Source: Bacteroidota bacterium (lineage in GTDB: Bacteria; Bacteroidota; Bacteroidia; Flavobacteriales; Flavobacteriaceae). Taken from it: a stretch of DNA of 64,000 bases. Below the pieces are notes generated by a model. It made no database searches. It was not told where the DNA came from and saw only the letters and a list, made by a program, of their open reading frames with translations. Of this stretch, positions 53,348-61,045 are shown in pieces. Each line of letters begins with the position of its first letter. Within the stretch, counting starts at the first letter, position 1. The stretch covers positions 124,001 to 188,000 of the forward strand of contig JAQCCM010000002.1 in assembly GCA_027621175.1 (NCBI GenBank), given 5' to 3'. A program made the translations under genes and the position numbers.

Positions 53348-53878
53348 ATGTTTGAAAAACAAAAAGTAGTCTTTACCGGTTCGCCCGCAAGTGGAAAAAC
53401 CACACTACTTAACTGTGTAAATCACCCTGAAATAGCGTGCTACGAGGAGGTTTCAAGGGCTGTCATTTCAGCATCTCAAGCCAATGGAACCCAGCGTCCT
53501 TTTTTGGAAAATCCATTGGCTTTTAGCGAGACTATTTTTGAAAACAGGCTTCATGATTATTTTAAAGTAAGTAACACACCTGTGCAACTGTATGACCGTG
53601 GAATACACGACGTAGTGGCGTATTTACATGAATTAGGCGACGATGTGCCTTGTGGTATGGAGGAAGATTGTAAGAATTTTACCTACGACAAGGTATTCAT
53701 TTTCCCGCCTTGGGAGGCTATTTTTGAGCAAGATGAACAACGGGAAGAAGACTTTAACGAAGCTAAAAAACTTCATATTGCTTTAGTAGAAACCTATACT
53801 ACCTTTGGCATGAAATGCATTGAAGTGCCTCTTGTAAGTGTTGCCCAGCGCCTAGCGTTTATTTTAAAAAATCTATGA
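53348..53878 (+). CDS. AAA-type ATPase / nucleotide kinase-like protein
   Basis: 176 residues from the ATG at 53348; upstream codons lie over the DUF493 promoter. P-loop FTGSPASGKTTLLN, the region CYEEVSRAVI, LYDRGIHDVVAYL (DRG motif as in nucleoside kinases) and YDKVFIFPPWEAIF match the AAA_28 group (NadR/Ttd14-like). Substrate unknown. Coupled to recQ by 4 bases overlap. Confidence 0.87.
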   Translation: MFEKQKVVFTGSPASGKTTLLNCVNHPEIACYEEVSRAVISASQANGTQRPFLENPLAFSETIFENRLHDYFKVSNTPVQLYDRGIHDVVAYLHELGDDVPCGMEEDCKNFTYDKVFIFPPWEAIFEQDEQREEDFNEAKKLHIALVETYTTFGMKCIEVPLVSVAQRLAFILKNL

Positions 53879-55728
53879 CTGTAACTGTAAAAAACACGCT
53901 TAAAACATATTGGGGTGCTTCCGATTTTCGGACGGGACAGTATGAAGCTGTTTCAGCAGTTCTGGATAGACGCGACTGTTTGGTAGTATTGCCAACCGGT
54001 GGAGGAAAAAGCCTTTGTTATCAATTACCAGCGTTGGTATTACCCGGGGTTTGCGTGGTGATTAGTCCACTGATTGCGTTAATGAGCGACCAAGTAGAGG
54101 GGCTTCAAAAGAAAGGCATTCGTGCCATGCATTTATCGGGGCCTATGCAAGAGGATGACCTTGTAAGGGCGTTAGACAATTGTAAGTTTGGAAATTTTAA
54201 ATTTCTATACCTATCGCCGGAACGAGCGCAGCACCCCTTGGTTCAAGCCCATTTATCTCAAATGCAACTTTCGCTACTTGCCATTGACGAAGCGCATTGC
54301 ATTTCGGAATGGGGGCACGATTTTAGACCTGCCTACCGCGAAATCATCTCCCTAAAAAATCTACTAACAGATATTCCAACCATTGCGGTTACAGCAACTG
54401 CAACTGCAGACGTAAGGGAAGACATCTGTAAAACCCTTGAACTACAAGCGCCAGAAAAAATTATTGGTTCGTTTGATAGACCAAATATTGAATTGCGTGT
54501 AGCGTCTAATTCAAATAAACTGGATGCTATTTCCGCAGCTTTAGAACCCAAAGGACTGCCAAGTATTGTTTATGTAGGCACGCGGAAAAGTGCTGAGTTG
54601 CTGAGCAATCACCTGAATAATATGGGGCATAAATCGGCTTTTTTTCATGGAGGTGCTACTGAAAAAGAATGGCGAATTGCCAACTGGATGCAAGAAAAAA
54701 CACCTGTAATGGTTGCCACTACGGCATTTGGTATGGGTATAGACAAGGCAAACGTAAAACGAGTAGTGCACGCCACTTTACCATTTAGCATGGAGCAATA
54801 TTATCAAGAAGTGGGACGGTGTGGCAGAGACGGAAATACTTCAACAGCTACGCTTTTTGTAGGACCTGAAGACCAAAGAAAACTTTGGGATAGACTCATG
54901 GCTAGTGTTCCACCGAGGGATGCCATCCAAAAAACATACAAGTATTTATGCCTGTATTTTGATATCGCCTATGGCGAATTACCGCAAGAATTGTTGGAGT
55001 TTAATTTAAATCTGTTTTGCAAGCGATATGATGTAAACCCAAAAACAACCTTTCATGTGTTAGAACTTTTACAGCGCGGACAGGTGCTATCGCTCACGCA
55101 ATACAACACACCAAAAACTTCACTTAAACTTGAAATAAACAGCAATCCAAAAAGTAATATTTTAATTGATTATTTACTTCGAAATATTGGCGGAATCACA
55201 GAGAGCATGCAATCTGTAAACTTATATGATGCTGCCAAGAAATGTAATTTGCCTTTGCAGCAGTGCATTGCGTTGTTGAAAAAGATGGAGCAAAATGGAA
55301 CGGCAAACATTCAGCAGCTGCATGTTGATAGCGCCATTCAGTTTCTTTCGCCAAGAGAGGATAACATAACCCTGCGAAATGTGCTCAAGCAAATGGATAC
55401 TTTTAAACGGGAAAAAAAGCGATTAGCAGATTCGGTTTGGGAATACTGTACCACGACTAAATGCCATCGGAAAAAACTCTTAAATTACTTTGGCGAAAAA
55501 ACAAAAAATAGATGTGAATCCTGCTCGAATTGCATGAAAAACAACACCTCAATTCGTGAAGTAATTCAGGAGTTAAAAAAAATACTTACCAATGGAGAAA
55601 CGGTATCTTTGAATCAACTGGTCATAGAATCAAAATTCGGCAGAGAACACGTTATTGATGGGCTTGGATTTTTAGTAGATGAGGAAATTATTGTGCAAGA
55701 AAAAATAAATTTTTACAGATTAAAATGA
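53875..55728 (+). CDS. recQ: ATP-dependent DNA helicase RecQ
   Basis: 617 residues. Helicase motifs include motif I LPTGGGKSLCYQLP, motif II AIDEAHCISEWGHDFRP, motif III VTATATADV, motif V GMGIDKANVKRVVH and motif VI QEVGRCGRDG. The RecQ-C zinc region CHRKKLLNYFGEK...CESCSNC is present, but the segment after it is short, and a full HRDC domain is not seen. It unwinds DNA in recombinational repair. Confidence 0.94.
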   Translation: MTVTVKNTLKTYWGASDFRTGQYEAVSAVLDRRDCLVVLPTGGGKSLCYQLPALVLPGVCVVISPLIALMSDQVEGLQKKGIRAMHLSGPMQEDDLVRALDNCKFGNFKFLYLSPERAQHPLVQAHLSQMQLSLLAIDEAHCISEWGHDFRPAYREIISLKNLLTDIPTIAVTATATADVREDICKTLELQAPEKIIGSFDRPNIELRVASNSNKLDAISAALEPKGLPSIVYVGTRKSAELLSNHLNNMGHKSAFFHGGATEKEWRIANWMQEKTPVMVATTAFGMGIDKANVKRVVHATLPFSMEQYYQEVGRCGRDGNTSTATLFVGPEDQRKLWDRLMASVPPRDAIQKTYKYLCLYFDIAYGELPQELLEFNLNLFCKRYDVNPKTTFHVLELLQRGQVLSLTQYNTPKTSLKLEINSNPKSNILIDYLLRNIGGITESMQSVNLYDAAKKCNLPLQQCIALLKKMEQNGTANIQQLHVDSAIQFLSPREDNITLRNVLKQMDTFKREKKRLADSVWEYCTTTKCHRKKLLNYFGEKTKNRCESCSNCMKNNTSIREVIQELKKILTNGETVSLNQLVIESKFGREHVIDGLGFLVDEEIIVQEKINFYRLK

Positions 55729-56675
55729 ACAAATCATTACGAGTGATTTTTATGGGAACACCCGCTTTTGCAGTAGCTGGGTTACGTGGTATTATTGAAA
55801 GCCATCATGATGTTGTGGCGGTGGTTACAACCCCTGATCGTCCTGCTGGACGCGGTAAAAAATTACGTTTTTCGGCTGTTAAGGAAGAGGCCTTGGCGCA
55901 AGGTATCCCATTACTTCAACCCGAAAAATTGAATGACACAAATACGATTGAGCAGCTAAAAGCATTCAAAGCGGATGTCTTTGTTGTGGTTGCATTTAGA
56001 ATGCTGCCAAAAGTGATTTGGAAAATTCCGCAACTTGGCACTTTTAACCTTCATGCATCTTTATTGCCACACTATCGGGGTGCTGCACCCATTCACTGGG
56101 CTATTATACATGGAGAAAAAGAATCTGGATTAACTACTTTTTTGATTGACGAAAAAATTGATACGGGTGCTGTTTTGTTACAAGAAAGCATGCGTATTAA
56201 ACCAGAAGAAACAATGGGGGAATTGAGTCAGCGCATGCAAGAAAAGTCAGGAGGAATGATTGTAAAGACGTTGGATGTTTTAGCTACGGGAACTGTTGAA
56301 GCAATACCACAACCTATGGCTAAAAATCTAATTCCTGCACCAAAACTAACAAAAGAAAACACGCGAGTAGACTGGAGTAAAAACGGTCAAGAAATTGTAA
56401 ATCACATCCACGGATTGAATCCTTTCCCTACTGCATGGAGCGTATTAGCATTTCCCAATGAGGAACTATATGTTAAACTGAAACGAGCACGTTTTATGAC
56501 AAGTACTCCGGTACATCCGCCAGGCATTATCACTATTGAAGACAGGCAACTTTATGTGTCCGTAATCGACGGCTATGTGTATTTAGATGAACTTCAACTG
56601 CCAAATAAGAAAAGTATGGATACTGCTGCTTTGCTCAATGGGTATAGCTTTCCAGAAAAATGTAGATTTGTGTGA
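55725..56675 (+). CDS. fmt: methionyl-tRNA formyltransferase
   Basis: 316 residues. N-terminal formyltransferase fold with FMGTPAFAVAGLRG, TTPDRPAGRGKK and the catalytic-site run GTFNLHASLLPHYRGAAPIHWAI plus GLTTFLIDEKIDTG; C-terminal OB-like domain from about 205. It formylates Met-tRNAi. It shares 4 bases with recQ. Confidence 0.97.
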   Translation: MNKSLRVIFMGTPAFAVAGLRGIIESHHDVVAVVTTPDRPAGRGKKLRFSAVKEEALAQGIPLLQPEKLNDTNTIEQLKAFKADVFVVVAFRMLPKVIWKIPQLGTFNLHASLLPHYRGAAPIHWAIIHGEKESGLTTFLIDEKIDTGAVLLQESMRIKPEETMGELSQRMQEKSGGMIVKTLDVLATGTVEAIPQPMAKNLIPAPKLTKENTRVDWSKNGQEIVNHIHGLNPFPTAWSVLAFPNEELYVKLKRARFMTSTPVHPPGIITIEDRQLYVSVIDGYVYLDELQLPNKKSMDTAALLNGYSFPEKCRFV

Positions 56676-57205
56676 TGACAGGTAAACTTCTAGTGGCACA
56701 TCCTTCCATTCTTGGCGACCAATCTTTTGGGCGCAGCGTGGTGCTTATGACGGAACACAACGATGAAAGTTCTATGGGTTTCGTTGTAAATCAACATACA
56801 CATTACAACCTAAGCGATTTACTACCTGAACTAGGTGTTGACGCTCCTGTTTTTCAGGGCGGTCCCGTAGATGACGATACATTGTTTTACGTCCACACCA
56901 AACAAGATGTTGCAGATGCAAAACCACTTGGCAATGGTCTTTTTTGGGGAGGCGATTTAGATGACATAAAATTAGCTTTGCTATCCAATACGCTACCCAC
57001 TAATGAAATTAAGTTTTTACTCGGCTATGCTGGTTGGAATGCAGGGCAATTGACAGAAGAGGTCAAAACAAATGCGTGGATACTGGTTAAAAACAACTTC
57101 AACCTTTTTGAAAATGAGGAGCAACTCTGGGGAAGTGTTCTTAGAGGGTTGGGTGGCGAGCTTTCGCTATATGCCTATGCACCTACTTTTCCTGGACTGA
57201 ACTGA
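56675..57205 (+). CDS. YqgE/AlgH family protein
   Basis: 176 residues. Family motifs are KLLVAHPSILGDQSFGRSVVLMTEHNDESSMGFVVN, VFQGGPVDDDTLFYVH and FLGYAGWNAGQLTEEV. Function is unclear despite the AlgH name. The ATG at 56675 overlaps the fmt stop (TGATG); the track's GTG at 56672 is not needed. Tail overlaps the aminotransferase gene by 23 bases. Confidence 0.93.
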   Translation: MTGKLLVAHPSILGDQSFGRSVVLMTEHNDESSMGFVVNQHTHYNLSDLLPELGVDAPVFQGGPVDDDTLFYVHTKQDVADAKPLGNGLFWGGDLDDIKLALLSNTLPTNEIKFLLGYAGWNAGQLTEEVKTNAWILVKNNFNLFENEEQLWGSVLRGLGGELSLYAYAPTFPGLN

Positions 57206-58031
57206 CCGATTCATTTAATGCGTGTTGTAATTGAAGCGTAATTGTATTTTGATAGTCGGTTCTTCGATAAGAAGAAACGGGTTGAATTCCAGTAATAGCA
57301 TTGGTCATAAAAACCTCTTGAACTTGTTGCAAATCAAAAGGAGATATTTTTTCTTCAACACAGGAAATGTTTTGCTTTTTAGCCAATCGCATTACTTGCT
57401 TGCGCATGATACCGTCCAAGCATCCGGAAGTCAAAGGGGGTGTGCGAAGCATAGCTCCATCAACAACAAAAAGATTTCCGTTCAGAAATTCCACAATTTC
57501 CTTATCGTCATTAACCAAAATACCGTTATCAAAACCCTGTTCTTGCATAAAAATACTACCAATAACCTGTAGGGCTTTGTTATTTGATTTTAGATTTGAC
57601 AACATGCTTTTTTGCACGTAATAGTCTTTAAACAATTCTACGTTGTAGCTTTCTTTTGAAGTATATGTTTCTTCTTTGATAGGCTTGGCTTCTATGACAT
57701 AACTCACATCACGTGATGTAGGTAAATACACGCCGCCATCATTTCTAAAAACCGATAATCGAATGCGCCATGAAGGCGATGCAATACTTTGGGCCTCTAC
57801 CACACGTAAACATTCTTGTTCAAGAAATTCGGGAGTAAAAGTCATAGGGATATGCATGCGAAAGACACGCATGGCAGCCATAAGTCTAAAATAATGGTCT
57901 TCCCAAAAATGGAGGTGGTTTTGGCTGTAACGAAGGGTTTCAAAAACAGCATCTCCGTATAAAAAACCACGATTATGAACTGAAAAAGGTGGCGAAGTTG
58001 CAGATTGCAGTGCGCCGTTTAGGTTTATCAT
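57183..58031 (-). CDS. class IV aminotransferase
   Basis: 282 residues, PLP fold type IV. Motifs are LNGALQSATSPPFSVHNRGFLYGDAVFETLR, a probable PLP Lys in MLSNLKSNNKALQV, and FLNGNLFVVDGAMLRTPPLTSGCLDGIMR. The family covers branched-chain and D-amino acid aminotransferases and aminodeoxychorismate lyase (PabC); the YGDAVFETLR start and lack of neighbours leave the choice open. Confidence 0.88.
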   Translation of the reverse strand: MINLNGALQSATSPPFSVHNRGFLYGDAVFETLRYSQNHLHFWEDHYFRLMAAMRVFRMHIPMTFTPEFLEQECLRVVEAQSIASPSWRIRLSVFRNDGGVYLPTSRDVSYVIEAKPIKEETYTSKESYNVELFKDYYVQKSMLSNLKSNNKALQVIGSIFMQEQGFDNGILVNDDKEIVEFLNGNLFVVDGAMLRTPPLTSGCLDGIMRKQVMRLAKKQNISCVEEKISPFDLQQVQEVFMTNAITGIQPVSSYRRTDYQNTITLQLQHALNESVSSVQEK

Positions 58032-58035
58032 ATAC

Positions 58036-58425
58036 TTATGCCGAGCCTAAAACTTGCTTTAAATCTCCAATCTGACTTTCCCAAAGCATTTTGGTCTCAT
58101 CGACTTCGTCTTCGTCAGCAAAGTCGGTTACCACAACAGAAACGTCTTTGGTAATCTCATCCACAACAATGCGCATTTCAAAGTAACAGTCGTCTTGATC
58201 GTCATCTCCGTTAAGCCAACGAAAGCGGACAAATTCATTTGCTTTTTTACGTAATAAAAGTGCTTCTTCTTCTGAGTCATCCCAAAAGAAAGAATATTTT
58301 TCGGTGCGTGCATTGACATTATCGGCAAACCATTCTGAAAGCCCAGAAGGAGTGTGCATGTATTGGTACAGTAGCTGAGGCGATGCTTGAATAATAAATT
58401 CAAGCTCTATTTTTGTTTTTGACAT
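58036..58425 (-). CDS. START-like (AHSA1-like) domain protein
   Basis: 129 residues from the ATG at 58425 (MSKTKIELEFIIQASPQLLYQYMHTPSGLSEWFADNV). The pattern of helix-grip START-like domains found across Bacteroidota is clear. No partner known. It is upstream of the aminotransferase gene by 4 bases, likely same transcript. Confidence 0.88.
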   Translation of the reverse strand: MSKTKIELEFIIQASPQLLYQYMHTPSGLSEWFADNVNARTEKYSFFWDDSEEEALLLRKKANEFVRFRWLNGDDDQDDCYFEMRIVVDEITKDVSVVVTDFADEDEVDETKMLWESQIGDLKQVLGSA

Positions 58426-58512
58426 ATAAAATAAAAAGTCCAATATATAGATTAAAAACGACCTTTAAAAGAAAAGGCAAAAAAACAGCGACAAAAAGGA
58501 AAAACAAATTGT

Positions 58513-58520
58513 TATATTTG
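58513..58520 (+). promoter_or_regulatory. -7 box for tRNA-Met
   Basis: TATATTTG, exact consensus, 9 bases before the tRNA 5' end. Confidence 0.65.
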
Positions 58521-58529
58521 CGCCGCTTT

Positions 58530-58603
58530 GGCGAGGTAGCTCAGCCGGTTAGAGCGTCGGATTCATAACCCGGAGGTCGGGAGTTCAAGTCTCCCTCTCG
58601 CTA
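58530..58603 (+). tRNA. tRNA-Met (anticodon CAT, elongator type)
   Basis: 74 bases. Acceptor GGCGAGG/TCTCGCT (G-U at both ends), D arm GCTCAGCCGGTTAGAGC, anticodon loop TTCATAA giving CAT, variable AGGTC, T arm GGGAG-TTCAAGT-CTCCC. The G-U acceptor end and GTTAGAGC D arm suit an elongator tRNA-Met rather than the initiator; CAT tRNA-Ile (lysidine) is the alternative. Confidence 0.93.
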
Positions 58604-58608
58604 CAATC

Positions 58609-58638
58609 GAGTCATCAGAAATGGTGACTCTTTTTTTT
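58609..58638 (+). terminator. terminator of tRNA-Met
   Basis: Stem GAGTCATCA / TGGTGACTC (one G-U) with a GAAA loop, then eight T. Begins six bases after the tRNA. Confidence 0.9.
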
Positions 58639-58942
58639 GCTTTAAACTCAAGTATATCAGGTGTTTAAGGAAAATTTAACAACATCAAAAGCACCATAAA
58701 TAGTTAATTATTTACAATAATTACTACCAAGGTTAAGTGTCAAATATACATAAAACTGGCAGTAAAAACACACTAAACTGACAGTAAAACTGACAGTAAA
58801 AACCCAAAAAAAATCCAGGAAAAGCAAATTAAACTATCCACCCCTATTGATTTTAAGATTGTTTTCAGTTTCGAGAGTTAGTTGACATTTAGACATATAA
58901 ACCAATCTATCTAGGCTTTAAACATGATGAAAGACACACATA
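58639..58942. other. 304-base AT-rich intergenic region with a short direct repeat
   Basis: No gene. It contains three near-identical units of AAACTGACAGTAAAA (58753-58802; the first reads AAACTGGCAGTAAAAA), and otherwise AT-rich sequence. No terminator for the convergent T9SS gene is obvious. Its place between a tRNA gene and secreted-protein genes is of interest (see findings). Confidence 0.6.
58753..58802. repeat. triple AAACTGACAGTAAAA direct repeat
   Basis: Copies begin near 58753, 58775 and 58787; the last two abut, the first differs by one base. The CTGRCAG core is partly palindromic. It lies 150 bases after the tRNA-Met. Confidence 0.7.
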
Positions 58943-61045
58943 TTACTTCACCATTTTCACATAGGTTTCTAAGCCTTGGTATTCTATTTTAAATATGTAA
59001 ACACCTTGCTTTAGTGACGTGGTGTTTAAAACGCTAATAGACTTCTCTTTGAGTACTTGACTACCAAGGATATTGTATACACTTACATCAACTAAACTCT
59101 CAGAGGATATGATGACTTTTTCTGAGAATGGATTTGGATAGACTTGAATCGAATCAGTAAAGTCTTTGACTGACAAAGACTGTACGACACTAATTTTACC
59201 AGATGTTAACGTTTCACTTGAAACATCTTGATTGTTTTGGTCTGAAATAACAACATTGGAATATGTTAAAGTATAGTCATTGTATGATGTGTCATTATTA
59301 ACTGAAAAAGGAAGTTCAAAAAGCACTTCACTTCCTGCACTAATGGATTCTCCTGAGGTGTTATAGATAATTATTCTTCTATTACCATTGGATAAGCTAG
59401 AACTCGAAATGGAAAAATTTGTTGTAGAGCTTGACATTACCATGTTAGAAAAGTCAAAAGAGAACCCCTGCGGAAAATCAATATCAACTTGAACACCTTT
59501 AACAGAGTTATAATTGTGCAGTCTAAATAATAGATTATAAGATTCTCCATTTAAAACCTTTATATCATCAATTGAAAGATAATTAGGAGAAAAAACATCT
59601 GCAGTTACATTGATGATATTCTGCTCAGTAGACCCATTGTGTCTAATTGATATATCTTGATCTACATCTCCATTTGAAGAGGGTGTAAAGGTTAGTGTTA
59701 TGTCTTTGTGTGCTCCTTGAGAAATAGTGAACGGAGTTGCAGTATCGATATCAAACAAAGAAACATCTTTAACAATACCGCTAATGTTAAGCGCTGCAGA
59801 TCCGTTATTAGTAAGCCTTATAACCTGCTGTCTTGTTTCGGTAATGGGAACCCTTCCAAATGATATTGAACTTGGGTTGGTAACCAGGTTTGGAGCATTT
59901 ATCTGAACAGATCCATTGTAACTGTCCGACTCTATATCTCCAAGGGTTATATTTGAGATAATTGGATTGGAAATAATTAAGTTGTAATTCCCAGAGCTTA
60001 CTTCTGGTTTTAATTTAAGGATCATAACCTCACCATCTGACCCGCTGAATTCAGCATTAGTATTTGAGTATGCAATCACTCTAAGGGTGTTTGCATTTAT
60101 CAGACTTCCACTTACGGAGTGGTCACTCTTTCGAGTGCTCAGCACTACTGAATTTTCAACATAATTGATGTCTTGTGGAAGGGTTAGATCAAACTGAAAG
60201 CCACTAAAGGGTTCCATGTTATTGATTGAAACTGGGATACTAATATCAGTGTGGATCTCTCCAGAACCTGACCCAATGTGTATCTCATTCACGGCATATA
60301 CATTTGCACTAACAGTTGTTTTTTGAAGTTGCCGTAATCCGTCATTATCATTAGTTGTAAAGGACACCTCAGATGATGCATCATACTTTTCACTAGAATC
60401 AAGTGCAATTGAAACACTTTGACTCCCGCCAGGAGTTATTGTCAAGGGAAACGTTGAAGTTAAACTTAGTGGACTTGAAAGGTTAACCGCTGAAATAGTA
60501 AGGTTTTCATTTCCGTTATTTGAAATTGATATCGAGCGCTGCTCATTATTTCCAATAGGCACCCTTCCAAAATTTACACTAGTTGTGTTTACATTCAAGT
60601 GCGCACCTCTAACAGAGACAGTGCCATTAGACGAACTACTACTTAGCTCAGTTCCTGTAGCGTCTGATAGCACCACATTTGAAATCGAAAAGGGGTAATC
60701 ATTTGGAAGTGTTTTAGAACTTAAGTCCAACTTTAGGATGGCACCAGATCCAACTTCAATAACACCACCAGATGATGAATACATCACAACCCTCATAATG
60801 TTATCAGAGGGGTTACTTGATGATACAGTAAAACCAGAAGCCCTAGTGGTCAATGTATGGTTACTTCCATAAGTAAACGCATCTTGATTTATATCTATGT
60901 CAAATTGAAGTGCAGATACAGCAGAATCATTATCAAGCCCTATCTCATACTCAAAAGAGGTGTTTTCATTTACGTTAAGACTACCACCCGATAATGTGTT
61001 CTGACTAAAAACAAAGAATGGGAGTAGTAAAAGAACTACTCTCAT
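58943..61045 (-). CDS. T9SS-secreted protein with three cohesin-like modules
   Basis: 700 residues: signal peptide (MRVVLLLLPFFVFSQ), cohesin-like module 1 (about 20-147, ...SALQFDIDINQDAF...ILKLDLSS), choice-of-anchor-D-like module 1 (about 150-248, VNFGRVPIGNNEQRSISISN), cohesin-like 2 (250-378, FSGFQFDLTLPQDINY...), anchor-D-like 2 (380-485, ISFGRVPITETRQQVIRLTN), cohesin-like 3 (488-620, VKGVQVDIDFPQGF...) and a type A sorting tail (VYPNPFSEKVIISS). Cohesins bind dockerins, and the gene just upstream on the same strand (overlap ATGA) encodes a dockerin. The regular alternation suggests a small scaffold outside the cell. Assignment is by pattern, not by search. Confidence 0.82.
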   Translation of the reverse strand: MRVVLLLLPFFVFSQNTLSGGSLNVNENTSFEYEIGLDNDSAVSALQFDIDINQDAFTYGSNHTLTTRASGFTVSSSNPSDNIMRVVMYSSSGGVIEVGSGAILKLDLSSKTLPNDYPFSISNVVLSDATGTELSSSSSNGTVSVRGAHLNVNTTSVNFGRVPIGNNEQRSISISNNGNENLTISAVNLSSPLSLTSTFPLTITPGGSQSVSIALDSSEKYDASSEVSFTTNDNDGLRQLQKTTVSANVYAVNEIHIGSGSGEIHTDISIPVSINNMEPFSGFQFDLTLPQDINYVENSVVLSTRKSDHSVSGSLINANTLRVIAYSNTNAEFSGSDGEVMILKLKPEVSSGNYNLIISNPIISNITLGDIESDSYNGSVQINAPNLVTNPSSISFGRVPITETRQQVIRLTNNGSAALNISGIVKDVSLFDIDTATPFTISQGAHKDITLTFTPSSNGDVDQDISIRHNGSTEQNIINVTADVFSPNYLSIDDIKVLNGESYNLLFRLHNYNSVKGVQVDIDFPQGFSFDFSNMVMSSSTTNFSISSSSLSNGNRRIIIYNTSGESISAGSEVLFELPFSVNNDTSYNDYTLTYSNVVISDQNNQDVSSETLTSGKISVVQSLSVKDFTDSIQVYPNPFSEKVIISSESLVDVSVYNILGSQVLKEKSISVLNTTSLKQGVYIFKIEYQGLETYVKMVK

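Noticed and set aside
58753-58802. CRISPR-like array
   Set aside because: Only three units of ~15 bases, two of them abutting without spacers, and no cas genes in the window.
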